64,000 bases of DNA from Paenarthrobacter nicotinovorans. Its GTDB lineage: Bacteria > Actinomycetota > Actinomycetes > Actinomycetales > Micrococcaceae. Shown here in pieces: positions 42,927 through 52,939 of this stretch. The position numbers were made by a program, and so were the translations under genes. How positions within the stretch are numbered: position 1 is the stretch's first letter; the number at the start of each line of letters is the position of its first letter. The notes beneath the pieces were generated by a model. It worked only from the letters and a program-made list of their open reading frames with translations. It was not told the origin of the DNA and did no database searches. Location of the stretch: positions 186,001-250,000 of the forward strand of contig NZ_SZVS01000001.1 of NCBI RefSeq assembly GCF_007670255.1. The letters are read 5' to 3'.

Positions 42927-43697
42927 GGCCGCATTTTCGTCGATGAGCCACAAAGTCCTGGAGCGGCCCACAGGGCCAGCTGCCGGAACCTGAACGGGAT
43001 TCGCGCCGGCCAAGGCCAGGCCTACGGCACCGGCCTTATCCTCGCCTGCCACCACCATCCAGATTTCCTGGGCTGTGTTGATGGCCGGCAGCGTCAAGGA
43101 AATGCGCGACGGCGGCGGCTTGGGCGAGTTTTCAACGCCAACCACATTGCGGCTCTTCTCGCGGATCCCCGCCTGCTCCGGGAAGAGCGAAGCAATGTGC
43201 GCATCCGGCCCGACTCCGAGCAACAGAACGTCGAATCGCGGAAGCTTTCCAGGGGTTTCAGGCCTGTCGTCCGACATGTCCGCGGCGTGTTCGGCCTCCG
43301 CGGCTGCCCGGAGCTCTTCCTCGTAGGCCTCAGCAGCTTCAGCCGCGGTGGCGAACTGATCAGCTGACCCGGGTTCGTGGACCCGGGCAGGGTCCACCTG
43401 CAGGTGGGACAGCAGCGCCTGGTGGGCTTGGCGGGTGTTCCTGTCGTCGCTGTCTGCGGCTACGAACCGTTCGTCACCCCACCAGAAGTTGACCCTGGAC
43501 CAGTCCACGGCTGGAGCTGCGGCAGAGTCGGCCACGGCTTTGAGTGTGCCGATGCCCACCGTTCCACCTGTGAGGACCACCGTGGCCTCGCCGTGCTTGT
43601 CCTGGACATCCACCAGTTTGGTGATGAGCCTGGCCGCAATGGCGGCCATCAACACCTTTGAGTCGGGGTGGATGCTTACTCTTGGGTCAGCGTGCAC
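42879..43697 (-). CDS. pgl: 6-phosphogluconolactonase
   Basis: A 272-residue enzyme that hydrolyses 6-phosphogluconolactone in the oxidative pentose phosphate pathway. Conserved blocks are VVLTGGTVGIGTLKAV (about 40-55), VNFWWGDERFV and FDVLLLGVGPDAHIASLFP (about 155-173). Last gene of the minus-strand tkt-tal-pgi-zwf-opcA-pgl operon. GTG 43697 overlaps the opcA stop by 11 bases. Its 3' end overlaps rbpA by 48 bases on the opposite strand. Confidence 0.93.
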   Translation of the reverse strand: MHADPRVSIHPDSKVLMAAIAARLITKLVDVQDKHGEATVVLTGGTVGIGTLKAVADSAAAPAVDWSRVNFWWGDERFVAADSDDRNTRQAHQALLSHLQVDPARVHEPGSADQFATAAEAAEAYEEELRAAAEAEHAADMSDDRPETPGKLPRFDVLLLGVGPDAHIASLFPEQAGIREKSRNVVGVENSPKPPPSRISLTLPAINTAQEIWMVVAGEDKAGAVGLALAGANPVQVPAAGPVGRSRTLWLIDENAASRVPQQLVRKDPAGA

Positions 43698-44628
43698 TGG
43701 TTTGGACTCTCCTCTGGCTGGTAAGTGGCAGTCCCATAGTAATCACTTCTCCGAAGACTTCGTCCGGATCGAGCCGGCGGAGTTCCTCGGCGAGGCAATC
43801 CTTGAGGCTGCGGCGGGGGAGGGTAATGCGCTGTGCCGGCTGGCCAGGCTGGGTCAGCTCCGCCACGGACAAACCCGGACGGAACAGCTGGACATCACCA
43901 CTGGCCCTCGTGAGCCTCACCCGGCGGATGCCTGTGCCTGCGGGGTCAGCAACGATCGTAACCGGTGCCTGCAAAGCCATGCTCAACCATGCCGCCAGGA
44001 GCAGCGTGCTGGGGGAGTCGGAGGCGCCCTCCACTGCGATGGCGGATACGGGATCGCCATCCATCTGGTCGAAGACAGCGGCGAGCTGCATGCGCCAGTT
44101 GGTCAGACGGGTCCACGCGAGGTCGGTATCGCCTGCCTTGTAGGTGGCGCGGATGTTCTCCAGCGCCAGGCGGGGATCGGGTTCGTTGGCGGAGTCCGTG
44201 ATCCGTCGATGGGCGATGCGTCCGATCGAGGTTTCGCAGGCACTCTCCGGGGCTCCATGCGGCCACCAGGCCACGATCGGGGCATCCGGCAGGAGCAGGG
44301 CCGCTACCAACGATTCGCTTTCATGGGCCATATGGCCATGGCCGCGGAGCACGATGACCTCGGAGGCGCCCGCGTCACCACCGACCCGGATTTGCGCGTC
44401 AAGGCGGTCCGGTCCCTCAACGCCGGCGTCCGCGAGGACGATGATCCGGCAGGGGTGCTCACGGCTGGCCTCGTTGGCCGCCTCGATGGCTTCTTCTTCC
44501 AGCCCGGACTTGGTCACCACCACGAGGGTCAGGACCCGGCCCAAAGCGATCACGCCGCCCTGCTCGCGCAGGGACATGATCTTCTTGGAGATCTTGGAAG
44601 TAGTGGTGTTGGGAAGATCTACGATCAT
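43687..44628 (-). CDS. opcA: glucose-6-phosphate dehydrogenase assembly protein OpcA
   Basis: A 313-residue OpcA. In cyanobacteria it activates the G6P dehydrogenase oligomer, and it is commonly linked to zwf in actinobacteria. Conserved segments include IVDLPNTTTSKISKKIMSLR at the N-terminus and RGHGHMAHESESLVAALLLP near 108-127. ATG 44628 overlaps the zwf stop by 4 bases (ATGA), giving coupled synthesis of the two partners. Confidence 0.92.
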   Translation of the reverse strand: MIVDLPNTTTSKISKKIMSLREQGGVIALGRVLTLVVVTKSGLEEEAIEAANEASREHPCRIIVLADAGVEGPDRLDAQIRVGGDAGASEVIVLRGHGHMAHESESLVAALLLPDAPIVAWWPHGAPESACETSIGRIAHRRITDSANEPDPRLALENIRATYKAGDTDLAWTRLTNWRMQLAAVFDQMDGDPVSAIAVEGASDSPSTLLLAAWLSMALQAPVTIVADPAGTGIRRVRLTRASGDVQLFRPGLSVAELTQPGQPAQRITLPRRSLKDCLAEELRRLDPDEVFGEVITMGLPLTSQRRVQTSAR

Positions 44629-46181
44629 GGCCTTCTCCAGGTTCGTCCGTCACGGGCCAGCAAAGCATCGGCCGCGGCCGGACCCCAGCTGCCGGGTGCA
44701 TACGGTTGCGGTTGTTCATCAAGTCCGGCCCAGTAGTCCTCGAACGGGTCCAGGATCTTCCAGGACAGCTCGACTTCCTGGTGCCGGGGGAACAGCGGCG
44801 GCTCGCCCAAAAGCACGTCAAGGATAAGACGCTCATACGCTTCGGGGCTGGACTCCGTGAAGGAGTGACCGTAACCGAAGTCCATGGTCACATCACGGAC
44901 TTCCATCTGGGTACCGGGGACCTTGGAGCCGAAACGGATCGTGGCACCCTCATCGGGCTGGACACGGATGACCACGGCGTTCTGGCCGAAGTCGTCCTCG
45001 CCGTGGTCACGGAAAAGCAGGTTCGGTGCACGCTTGAACACAACGGCAATCTCGGTGACGCGGCGGCCCAATCGCTTCCCGGCACGCAGATAGAACGGAA
45101 CCCCGTTCCAACGGCGGGTATTGATGTCCACGCGGATGGCAGCATACGTCTCTGTCTTCGAATCCGCCGGGATGCCTTCTTCGTCCAGGTAGCCCAGGAC
45201 TTCTTCGCCGCCTTGCCAGCCACCGGTGAACTGACCACGTGCCGAGTGCGTGGACAGGTCATCGGGCAGCTTGACCGCTGCCAGGACCTTTTCCTTCTCA
45301 GCGCGCAGGTCATCGGCGTTGAACGAGATCGGCTCCTCCATTGCCGTCAAGGCAAGAAGCTGCAACAGGTGGTTCTGGATGACATCGCGAGCCGCACCCA
45401 CGCCGTCGTAATAGCCCGCCCGACCACCGGTGCCAATGTCCTCGGCCATGGTGATCTGCACATGGTCCACATAGTTGGCGTTCCACAGAGGCTCGAACAA
45501 CTGGTTCGCGAAGCGAAGCGCCAGGATGTTCTGGACCGTCTCCTTGCCCAGGTAGTGGTCAATCCGGAACACAGCATCCGGCGGGAACACCGACTCCACA
45601 ATGTCGTTGAGTTGGCGCGCGGACTCGAGGTCATGCCCGAACGGCTTCTCGATCACCACACGCCGCCACTGACCGGGCTGGGCCTGCGCCAGACCATGCT
45701 TGGACAGCTGCCGGCAGACCTGCTCGAAGGCCTTCGGCGGGATGGACAAGTAGAAGCCGTGATTGCCGCGCGTGCCACGGGTTTCATCGAGCTCGTCCAG
45801 AACGTCGCCCAGACGCTCGAAAGCGTCGTCGTCGTCGAACTCGCCCTGGACGAAACGGATGCCGGAAGCGAGCTGCTCCCAGACCGCTTCATCAAACTTG
45901 GTCCTCGCGTGCGCCTTGACGTTTTCCTTGACCTCGGCCGCGAAGTCCGCGTTGTCCCAATCGCGCCGCCCGAAACCGACCAAGGCAAAGCTCGGCGGCA
46001 ACAAACCACGGTTGGCCAGGTCATAGACCGCAGGCATGAGTTTCTTACGGGCAAGGTCGCCGGTGACTCCGAAGAACACCAACGAGGACGGCCCGGCAAT
46101 GCGGTTCAGGCGGCGGTCCCGCGGATCCCTCAAAGGATTCCGCAGGGCCCCGTTCTTCCTGCCGTTTTCAGTTTCTGGCAT
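44625..46181 (-). CDS. zwf: glucose-6-phosphate 1-dehydrogenase
   Basis: The 518-residue entry enzyme of the oxidative pentose phosphate pathway. The NADP site is FFGVTGDLARKKLMP (about 36-50), and the substrate and catalytic block is RIDHYLGKE (206-214). The protein ends in a short C-terminal helix with a free Pro. It follows pgi by 15 bases and is coupled to opcA. NADPH produced here feeds biosynthesis and oxidative defence. Confidence 0.96.
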   Translation of the reverse strand: MPETENGRKNGALRNPLRDPRDRRLNRIAGPSSLVFFGVTGDLARKKLMPAVYDLANRGLLPPSFALVGFGRRDWDNADFAAEVKENVKAHARTKFDEAVWEQLASGIRFVQGEFDDDDAFERLGDVLDELDETRGTRGNHGFYLSIPPKAFEQVCRQLSKHGLAQAQPGQWRRVVIEKPFGHDLESARQLNDIVESVFPPDAVFRIDHYLGKETVQNILALRFANQLFEPLWNANYVDHVQITMAEDIGTGGRAGYYDGVGAARDVIQNHLLQLLALTAMEEPISFNADDLRAEKEKVLAAVKLPDDLSTHSARGQFTGGWQGGEEVLGYLDEEGIPADSKTETYAAIRVDINTRRWNGVPFYLRAGKRLGRRVTEIAVVFKRAPNLLFRDHGEDDFGQNAVVIRVQPDEGATIRFGSKVPGTQMEVRDVTMDFGYGHSFTESSPEAYERLILDVLLGEPPLFPRHQEVELSWKILDPFEDYWAGLDEQPQPYAPGSWGPAAADALLARDGRTWRRP

Positions 46182-46196
46182 GTTTGTCTGAGTGCC

Positions 46197-47828
46197 TTAG
46201 CTTTCGAGTGTGCTGGCCTTGCCGGCCAACGCAGCGACGACTTCCTGAAGCTGAGCTACGCCTGCAGCGCGCTCGGTGAGGTGAAGGCGCAGCACCGGGC
46301 GTCCGTGGCCTTCGAGGACCTGAGCGTCACCGGATGCCTGGGCAGCGATGAGCTCCCCGAAGGTGAACGGACGCTCGGGAATCTCAAGGTCGGTCGACGA
46401 CGCCGCGGTGATCTGCAGGAACACGCCAATGGCGGGACCACCCTTGTGGAACTGCCCGGTGGAGTGCAGGAACCTCGGACCCCAGCCAAAGGTGACCGGA
46501 CGCCCGCTGACTGCTGCGAGTTCTTCGCGGATCCCTTCAAGGGGGGCGTGGGAGATACGGTCAAGGTATGCCTGGACGCTGAGGTAGCCGTCGGTGCCAA
46601 GCTGTCCCAGCAGAGCCTGGACGGCGTCAGTCACCGAGGCAGCGGAACCGAGCCAGTCGCCGCCACGAACCTCTACGGCACCGTCGGTGAACGCAGCAGG
46701 AGTGGGTTCCGGGCGGGCGTCCAGCAAGCCTCTGGCTGCAACCTTGGCAGCTTCGACGTCGGGCTGGTCGAAGGGGTTGATGCCCAGGAGCCGCCCCGCA
46801 ACTGCGGTAGCGAACTCCCAGAGGAACATCTGCGAAGGCAGGCCACCGGCAACGGCAACTTCATTTTCGCGCAGTTCGACGTCGGAATCCGCGCCAACCA
46901 GCCGGACGACCAGGACATCGTCAGCGCCGCCGAGGGCTTCGGGGGAGTCCGGACCTGCGACGACCGGAAGGACGCCGGTGCCGAGCTTGCCCGTCGACTC
47001 GGCGATGAGCTGCTCGGCCCAGTCCGCGAAACCAACGATTCCGGAGCCGTCCTCCGCGATGACGATTTTGTTCCGGAGCGGGCTCGTACCGCCGAGGGCG
47101 ATGCCCAAGGCCAGACCGATGTTGTCCGTAGAATCGTCGTTCAGGATTTCTGCTGCTTCTTCGGCCTCATCAAGGAAGGCCTGAATGTCCACGCCGGCAA
47201 GCCCGCTGGGGACAAGGCCGAAGGCGGTCAGGGCCGAAAAGCGGCCGCCAACGTTGGGATCCGCGTTGAAAACGGCGCGGTAGCCGGCCTCGCGGGAGGC
47301 CTTGTCCAGCGGCGAACCGGGGTCGGTGACGATGATGATGCGGCTCTTGGCATCGATGCCGGCGTCGTTGAACGCCTTTTCGAATACGCGTCGCTGCGAG
47401 TCTGTCTCCACCGTGGAACCGGATTTGGAGGAAACAACGATGGCCGTTTCAGCCAAGCGGTCCGCCAAGGCGGCGCTGACTTGCTCGGGGTCCGTACTGT
47501 CCAGCACAGTCAGCTCGACGCCAGCAGTCCCGGCTATGACCTCGGGGGCCAAGGAGGACCCACCCATGCCGCAGAGGACAATGCGTGAGACGCCTTCGGA
47601 TCGGAGGGCATCACGAAGTTCCAGGATGTCCGCAGCCAACGGTTGGGAAACCGTAGCGGCTTCTACCCAGCCGAGGCGGATTGCCGACTCGGATTCGGCA
47701 TCGGGACCCCACAAGGTGTGGTCCTTTGCAAAGATGCGGGTAGCGATCCTGTCTTCGACCAGGTTGTCGATGTGCTTGGCGATGGCCTGCTGGGCAGCAC
47801 CGCTGGCGTCGTAGCTGAGTGTGCTCAT
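46197..47828 (-). CDS. pgi: glucose-6-phosphate isomerase
   Basis: A 543-residue isomerase interconverting glucose-6- and fructose-6-phosphate. VLCGMGGSSLAPEVIAGTAG (about 100-119) and VVSSKSGSTVETDSQRRVFE (about 152-171) bind the sugar phosphate (SIS domain). The sequence is of the actinobacterial type rather than the classical E. coli type, with several loops shortened. ATG 47828 lies 6 bases after the tal stop with no clear ribosome-binding site, so translation probably re-initiates. Confidence 0.92.
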   Translation of the reverse strand: MSTLSYDASGAAQQAIAKHIDNLVEDRIATRIFAKDHTLWGPDAESESAIRLGWVEAATVSQPLAADILELRDALRSEGVSRIVLCGMGGSSLAPEVIAGTAGVELTVLDSTDPEQVSAALADRLAETAIVVSSKSGSTVETDSQRRVFEKAFNDAGIDAKSRIIIVTDPGSPLDKASREAGYRAVFNADPNVGGRFSALTAFGLVPSGLAGVDIQAFLDEAEEAAEILNDDSTDNIGLALGIALGGTSPLRNKIVIAEDGSGIVGFADWAEQLIAESTGKLGTGVLPVVAGPDSPEALGGADDVLVVRLVGADSDVELRENEVAVAGGLPSQMFLWEFATAVAGRLLGINPFDQPDVEAAKVAARGLLDARPEPTPAAFTDGAVEVRGGDWLGSAASVTDAVQALLGQLGTDGYLSVQAYLDRISHAPLEGIREELAAVSGRPVTFGWGPRFLHSTGQFHKGGPAIGVFLQITAASSTDLEIPERPFTFGELIAAQASGDAQVLEGHGRPVLRLHLTERAAGVAQLQEVVAALAGKASTLES

Positions 47829-47834
47829 GGTGGG

Positions 47835-48953
47835 TTAGGAAGCCTTCCGTGCGGTGGCCAGGGCGCCTTCGACGTCGGCGAGGAGTTCCTTCCAGGAAGC
47901 AACGAACTTCTCAAGGCCTTCGGTCTCAAGGAGCTTCACGACATCGTTGTAGGAGACGCCGAGTGCCTCAAGGGCGTTGAGGGTCTCGTTTGCTTCGTCG
48001 TAGGTACCGGTAATGGTGTCACCGGTGACCACGCCGTGGTCGAAGGTGGCGTCAAGGGTCTTCTCCGGCATGGTGTTGACCACGCCGGCGGCAACGAGCT
48101 CGGTGACGTAGAGCGTGTCGGGGTAAGCGGGATCCTTGACGCCGGTGGAGGCCCAGAGCGGACGCTGGGGGAGTGCGCCGGCCTCGGCCAGCACTGCCCA
48201 GCGCTCGGTGGAGAAGAGCTCTTCGTAGACCTGGTAGGCCAACCGGGCGTTGGCGACGCCCGCCTTGCCCTTGAGAGCCTTGGCCTCTTCGCTTCCAATG
48301 GCGTCCAGGCGCTTGTCAATCTCGGTGTCGACGCGGGAGACGAAGAACGAAGCTACCGAGTGGATCTTGGAGAGGTCATGGCCGTTCTCCTTGGCCTGCT
48401 CCAGGCCTGACTGGAAGGCGTTGATGACCGCACGGTAGCGCTCCAGGGAGAAGATCAGCGTGACGTTGACGCTGATGCCCTCGGCCAGGGTGGCCGTAAT
48501 GGCTTCGAGGCCCTCGAGGGTTGCCGGGATCTTGATGTGGACGTTGTCCTTGTTGACCTTCGCGTAGAGGTTCTTGGCCTCGGCGATGGTGCCCTCGGTG
48601 TCCCAGGCGAGGCGGGGGTCCACCTCGATGGAAACGCGGCCATCCACGCCGTTGGTGGCTGCTGCGACGGGTGCGAAGAGGTCACAGGCGTCGGCAACGT
48701 CAGTGGTGGTGATTTCGAAGATCGTCTCTTCGACACTGGCACCGGCTGCGGCCTTGGCTGCGATGGTTGCGTCGTAGTCCGTGCCGGCCGTAATGGCGGC
48801 GTGGAAGATGGACGGGTTGGTGGTAACGCCAACGACGTTCTTCTCGTCGATGAGCTTCTGCAGGGTGCCCGTTTCCAGGCGCGTGCGGGAGAGGTCGTCG
48901 AGCCAGATCGAAACGCCGGCGTCGGAGAGTTGCTGCGTGGGAGTTGTAGACAT
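47835..48953 (-). CDS. tal: transaldolase
   Basis: A 372-residue transaldolase of the long actinobacterial class. The Schiff-base lysine is in [11 protein letters not shown] (about K141). [17 protein letters not shown] (about 41-57) and [14 protein letters not shown] are other signatures. It moves a dihydroxyacetone unit between sugar phosphates. ATG 48953 has AGGAGA 6 bases upstream. A further 60 codons are open upstream but they are transketolase coding sequence out of frame. Confidence 0.96.
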   Translation of the reverse strand: MSTTPTQQLSDAGVSIWLDDLSRTRLETGTLQKLIDEKNVVGVTTNPSIFHAAITAGTDYDATIAAKAAAGASVEETIFEITTTDVADACDLFAPVAAATNGVDGRVSIEVDPRLAWDTEGTIAEAKNLYAKVNKDNVHIKIPATLEGLEAITATLAEGISVNVTLIFSLERYRAVINAFQSGLEQAKENGHDLSKIHSVASFFVSRVDTEIDKRLDAIGSEEAKALKGKAGVANARLAYQVYEELFSTERWAVLAEAGALPQRPLWASTGVKDPAYPDTLYVTELVAAGVVNTMPEKTLDATFDHGVVTGDTITGTYDEANETLNALEALGVSYNDVVKLLETEGLEKFVASWKELLADVEGALATARKAS

Positions 48954-48984
48954 GTGATTTCTCCTGTTGTGAGGTATCAGGCTG

Positions 48985-51111
48985 TTACGCGGAGGCGTCT
49001 GCGAGGGAGTCCTTGGCGGCGGCCGCAACGGCTTCGGCGGTGATGCCGAATTCGTTGAAGAGCCGCTTGTAGTCAGCCGAGGCGCCGAAGTGCTCGAGGG
49101 AGATGGAACGGCCGGCGTCGCCGACGAATTCACGCCAGCCCAGTGCCAGGCCGGCTTCCACGGAAACGCGGGCCTTCACTGCTGCGGGCAGGACGGATTC
49201 GCGGTAGGCCTCGTCCTGCTTCTTGAACCATTCAACGCACGGCATGGAGACAACGCGTGCAGCGATGCCTTCGGCTTGCAGTGCTTCACGGGCTGCGACA
49301 GCGAGCTGGACTTCCGAACCGGTGCCGATCAGGATGACCTGCGCGTCAACGGTTTCGCCATCCTTGGAGGCTTCGGCCAGGACGTAGCCGCCCTTGGCCA
49401 CACCGGCGGTGGATGCGAACGTGTCGCCGGTGGCGTCGCCTTCACCGCGGGCGTAGGTGGGAATGTTCTGACGGGTCAGCACGATACCGGCGGGGTTCTC
49501 GTGGTTCTCCAGCATGGTCTTCCATGCTGCAGCGACCTCGTTGGCGTCGCCCGGGCGGACGACGTCCAGGCCCGGAATGGCGCGCAACGAAGCGAGCTGC
49601 TCCACGGGCTGGTGGGTAGGACCGTCTTCACCAAGGCCGATGGAGTCGTGCGTCCAGACGTACAGGGACGGAACGCCCATCAGTGCACCGAGGCGGATGG
49701 CGGGGCGCTGGTAGTCGCTGAAGATCAGGAACGTGCCGGAGAACGCACGGGTACGGCCGTGAAGGGAAATTCCATTGACGATCGAGGCTGCTGCGTGCTC
49801 ACGGATACCGAAGTGCAGGACACGACCGTAGGGGTTGCCCTTCCAGGCATCCGTCGAACGTGAGGCCGGAATGAACGACGGCGAGTCCTCGATGGTGGTG
49901 TTGTTCGACTCGGCGAGGTCGGCGGAGCCGCCCCACAGTTCGGGAAGGACGGGGCCGATGGCGTTCAGGACCTTGCCGGAGGCTGCGCGGGTGGAGACGT
50001 CCTTGCCTGCCTCGAAGACCGGAAGTGCGGCGTCAAGCTCGGCCGGCAACTTCTTCGCTTCTACGCGCTCCAGCAGGGCTGCTGCCTCCGGGTTGGCGGA
50101 CTGCCAGGCCTCGAAGGACTCCTGCCACGCCGCGCGCGACTCGGCTCCACGGTCAAGGACCTTGCGGGCGTGGGCCAGAACTTCTTCGTCCACGTCGAAG
50201 GACTTCGCGGGGTCGAAGCCGAGCACGGTCTTCAGTGCGGCAACTTCCTCGGCGCCCAGGGCCGAGCCGTGGATCTTGCCGGTGTTCTGCTTCTTCGGGG
50301 CCGGGTAGCCGATAATGGTGCGCAGGGAAATGATCGACGGCTTGTTGGTCTCAGCCTTGGCTGCGAGCAGGGCCGAGTACAGTTCCTGGACGTCCTCGAC
50401 GTAGTCGCCGGTCTTGGTCCAGTCGACGCGCTGCGTGTGCCAGCCGTAAGCCTCGTACCGCTTCAGGACGTCCTCGGTGAACGCGATGTCGGTGTCGTCT
50501 TCGATGGAAATGTGGTTCTCGTCGTAGATCACTACGAGGTTGCCCAGTTCCTGGTGCCCGGCCAGCGAGGACGCCTCGGACGTCACGCCTTCCTGGAGGT
50601 CGCCGTCGGAGGCGATGACCCAGATGGTGTGGTCGAACGGCGACTCGCCGGCGGGAGCATCGGCGTCGAACAGGCCACGCTGGCGGCGCTGCGAGTAGGC
50701 AAAGCCGACGGCGGATGCCAGGCCCTGGCCCAAGGGGCCTGTAGTGATTTCCACACCTGCAGTGTGCTTGTACTCCGGGTGGCCCGGAGTCAGCGAACCC
50801 CACGTACGCAGCGCTTCGAGGTCCTTCAGCTCCAGGCCGTAGCCGGAGAGGAACAGCTGGATGTACAGCGTCAGCGAGGTGTGACCGGGGGACAGGATGA
50901 ACCGGTCGCGGCCAAGCCAGTCCGGGTTCTTGGGATCGTGGCGCATCAGCTTCTGGAACAGCAAGTATGCTGCCGGAGCCAAGCTCATTGCCGTACCGGG
51001 GTGGCCGTTGCCGACCTTCTCCACGGCGTCGGCAGCCAACACGCGAACCGTGTCAACAGCCTTCTTGTCCAGATCGGTCCATGACAGTTCTTGCTCTTCC
51101 AAATGTGGCAC
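48985..51111 (-). CDS. tkt: transketolase
   Basis: A 708-residue thiamine diphosphate enzyme of the non-oxidative pentose phosphate pathway. The thiamine site includes [20 protein letters not shown] (about 31-50) and [20 protein letters not shown] (about 169-188), with the Mg ligand in DGD. The pyrimidine domain has [19 protein letters not shown]. First gene of the operon. GTG 51111 is my best start (V-P-H-L-E-E-Q-E-L); a GAGGGG box is about 13 bases upstream, and TTG 51102 or ATG 51171 remain possible. Confidence 0.95.
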   Translation of the reverse strand: MPHLEEQELSWTDLDKKAVDTVRVLAADAVEKVGNGHPGTAMSLAPAAYLLFQKLMRHDPKNPDWLGRDRFILSPGHTSLTLYIQLFLSGYGLELKDLEALRTWGSLTPGHPEYKHTAGVEITTGPLGQGLASAVGFAYSQRRQRGLFDADAPAGESPFDHTIWVIASDGDLQEGVTSEASSLAGHQELGNLVVIYDENHISIEDDTDIAFTEDVLKRYEAYGWHTQRVDWTKTGDYVEDVQELYSALLAAKAETNKPSIISLRTIIGYPAPKKQNTGKIHGSALGAEEVAALKTVLGFDPAKSFDVDEEVLAHARKVLDRGAESRAAWQESFEAWQSANPEAAALLERVEAKKLPAELDAALPVFEAGKDVSTRAASGKVLNAIGPVLPELWGGSADLAESNNTTIEDSPSFIPASRSTDAWKGNPYGRVLHFGIREHAAASIVNGISLHGRTRAFSGTFLIFSDYQRPAIRLGALMGVPSLYVWTHDSIGLGEDGPTHQPVEQLASLRAIPGLDVVRPGDANEVAAAWKTMLENHENPAGIVLTRQNIPTYARGEGDATGDTFASTAGVAKGGYVLAEASKDGETVDAQVILIGTGSEVQLAVAAREALQAEGIAARVVSMPCVEWFKKQDEAYRESVLPAAVKARVSVEAGLALGWREFVGDAGRSISLEHFGASADYKRLFNEFGITAEAVAAAAKDSLADASA

Positions 51112-51471
51112 GAAAACCGAGCCCCTCTCTGTGCTGACGGCAGGCGTATGGACACGGCACGCAGGAAGCACAGGATGGCGCCCGCTGCAATGTGTCTACC
51201 AGCCGTTCACCATTGAAACGTTGATCTCTCATCCAGACCCACGGATATCCGAGAATACGGTTTCCCGGATGATCAACGTGTGCTGTTCTGCTCAACAGCT
51301 TAGCCCCAAACGTGTCGCGGAACTCAGGGAATCCCACTAACTGGACAGAAATTCCCTAATATGAATCACGATTGCCTCCGCCGGCAGTGAAGATTCGGAA
51401 ACATTGACGTTTTTTGCGGACATCGGGCCACTTCCGTCCACGGTATGATATTTGGAGGCCACCAGCGGTTC
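51112..51471. other. tkt-ctaB intergenic region
   Basis: No convincing gene. It must hold the divergent tkt and ctaB promoters. Visible elements are an inverted repeat AGGGAAT / ATTCCCT (51326-51332 / 51351-51357), a small hairpin GCTGTT-N6-AACAGC near 51284, and a near-consensus plus-strand -10 TATGAT (51444-51449) with no good -35 at the right distance. Confidence 0.5.
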
Positions 51472-51543
51472 ATGCGCCCACGTTTGCTTCAACGACCGGG
51501 ACGAACAACCGCTGTGAGAACCCCAGAGCATAGAACAGAGTGA
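51472..51543 (+). CDS. candidate 23-residue upstream peptide of ctaB
   Basis: An Arg-rich ORF beginning [18 protein letters not shown] whose TGA overlaps the ctaB GTG (GTGA at 51540-51543). TATGAT at 51444-51449 could drive it. GGAGG lies about 13 bases upstream, farther than usual. The exact 4-base overlap with ctaB is the main support. Confidence 0.3.
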   Translation: MRPRLLQRPGRTTAVRTPEHRTE

Positions 51544-52502
51544 CTGCCGCCGTGAGCACAACTGATACGCCCGTGAACGCTTCCCCGGCCCGGGGGAGCA
51601 TCGGAACTTCCCGTAAGCTAAAGGCGTATCTGGCACTGACCAAACCCCGCGTGATTGAACTGCTCCTGGTCAGCACTCTCCCCACGATGATTTTCGCCCA
51701 GCGCGGTTTCCCCTCCATCGGACTCATCCTGGCGACCCTCGTGGGCGGCGCCTTCGCAGCGGGCAGCGCCGGCGTCTTTAACTGTTACATCGACCGTGAC
51801 ATCGACAAACTGATGCACCGCACGGAAAAGCGCCCCTTGGTGACAGGCGAAGTATCACCTCGCGAAGCCCTGGTGTTCGCTTGGATCCTGGGCGCCGCGT
51901 CCATCGCCATCCTGTGGTTCGGCGCCAATCCGCTGTCGGCATGGCTCGGCTTGGGTGCCATTGTGTTCTACGTGGTCATCTACACCATGATCCTCAAGCG
52001 CCGCACAGCCCAGAACATCGTCTGGGGCGGCGCCGCCGGCTGCTTCCCCGTCCTCATTGCATGGGCTGCGGTGACCAACACCGTCGAGTGGCCCGCGATC
52101 GTCTTGTTCATGGTGATCTTCCTTTGGACGCCCCCGCACTATTGGCCGCTGTCCATGCGCTACGGCGAGGACTACCGCAACGCCAACGTTCCCATGCTCG
52201 GAGCCATCGCCGGTGCCAAGGTTGTTTCGGTGCAGGTGGTCCTGTACGCCTGGGCCATGGTCGCCTGCTCACTGCTGATGATTCCCGTCGGCGGGGCCGG
52301 TTGGGTCTACACCATCAGCGCCGTAGCTGCCGGTGCTTGGTTCCTCTACGAAAGCCACGCCCTTTACAAGCGCGCACAGGGCGGCGACGTCTCCAACAAG
52401 GGCGCCATGAAGGTCTTCCACGGCTCCATCAGCTACCTGACACTGCTCTTCATCGCCTTGGCCGTGGACCCGTTCATCGGCTCGCCGCTCATCGGCGGCT
52501 GA
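51540..52502 (+). CDS. ctaB: protoheme IX farnesyltransferase
   Basis: A 320-residue UbiA-superfamily membrane prenyltransferase that converts heme B to heme O for cytochrome oxidase. The isoprenoid diphosphate site is [14 protein letters not shown] (about 81-94), and the second polar loop is [20 protein letters not shown]. There are about nine transmembrane helices. GTG 51540 overlaps a short upstream ORF; GTG 51552 is an alternative start 4 codons in. It faces heme A synthase on the other side of a 437-base gap. Confidence 0.92.
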   Translation: MTAAVSTTDTPVNASPARGSIGTSRKLKAYLALTKPRVIELLLVSTLPTMIFAQRGFPSIGLILATLVGGAFAAGSAGVFNCYIDRDIDKLMHRTEKRPLVTGEVSPREALVFAWILGAASIAILWFGANPLSAWLGLGAIVFYVVIYTMILKRRTAQNIVWGGAAGCFPVLIAWAAVTNTVEWPAIVLFMVIFLWTPPHYWPLSMRYGEDYRNANVPMLGAIAGAKVVSVQVVLYAWAMVACSLLMIPVGGAGWVYTISAVAAGAWFLYESHALYKRAQGGDVSNKGAMKVFHGSISYLTLLFIALAVDPFIGSPLIGG

Positions 52503-52580
52503 CCCCGGCGCTCACAAGCGCAGCAATATCCGACGACGTCGGCACTCACCCGGGTGCCGGCGTCGTTCCGTTTCCCCACC

Positions 52581-52687
52581 CTCGCTCACATCCCTACGGC
52601 TTCGGCCCGACGCTCGCTCACATCCCTCCCGCTTGAGCCCGACGCTCGCTCACATCCCTACGGCATCCCGCCCACGCTCGCTCACAT
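52581..52687 (+). repeat. 32-bp tandem repeat, 3 full units plus partial
   Basis: Units start at 52581, 52613, 52645 and 52677, each with CTCGCTCACAT, an exact 32-base period. Units 1-3 continue with CCCT and end in ACG; their middles vary (ACGGCTTCGGC, CCCGCTTGAGC, ACGGCATCCCG). The fourth unit is only the 11-base head. The period is not a multiple of three, so the repeat is not coding. Confidence 0.85.
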
Positions 52688-52860
52688 AGAACACGAGGCG
52701 GGCCCCTGACGCCGTGTGGGCGTAAGAACTCCCCAGCGTAGAGCGAACAATGTATCTGGTAGCCGAATCCGGCATTCCGGCCAACACGGCTGCGGCATGG
52801 ACGTCTGTGAGGACGTCAGTGGTGGACTCGGCGCCTTAAGAAACGCTGTCAGAACGCAGC

Positions 52861-52901
52861 GTGGTTCGGTTGGCCACCCTTATGGCGGCCAACCGAACCA
52901 C
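52861..52901. terminator. strong hairpin beyond ctaA
   Basis: A perfect 15-bp stem GTGGTTCGGTTGGCC (52861-52875) / GGCCAACCGAACCAC (52887-52901) with an 11-base loop, 38 bases past the ctaA stop. Probably a bidirectional terminator for the converging genes. Confidence 0.75.
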
Positions 52902-52939
52902 GGCAATCAGACAAACTCCGCCTACACGAACGTGCGCGG

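Larger units (their letters stand above)
52503..52939. other. ctaB-ctaA convergent gap
   Basis: The 437-base non-coding gap between converging ctaB and ctaA. It holds a 32-bp tandem repeat (52581-52687) and a 15-bp hairpin (52861-52901). I see no convincing gene; a 29-codon ORF at 52750-52839 has no ribosome-binding site. Confidence 0.6.

Noticed and set aside
44706..47588. A 960-codon open frame antisense to zwf and pgi.
   Set aside because: A shadow of two strongly conserved enzymes in a high-GC genome; no ribosome-binding site and no recognisable domain.
48954..49133. A 60-residue N-terminal extension of transaldolase.
   Set aside because: It would overlap the transketolase 3' end, has low-complexity composition and lies upstream of the AGGAGA box that marks the true start.
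52581..52687. CRISPR array.
   Set aside because: The 32-base units are contiguous, with no unique spacers of constant length between identical repeats, and no cas genes are present.
52750..52839. 29-codon ORF in the ctaB-ctaA gap.
   Set aside because: No ribosome-binding site, no properly spaced -10 box and no recognisable sequence.
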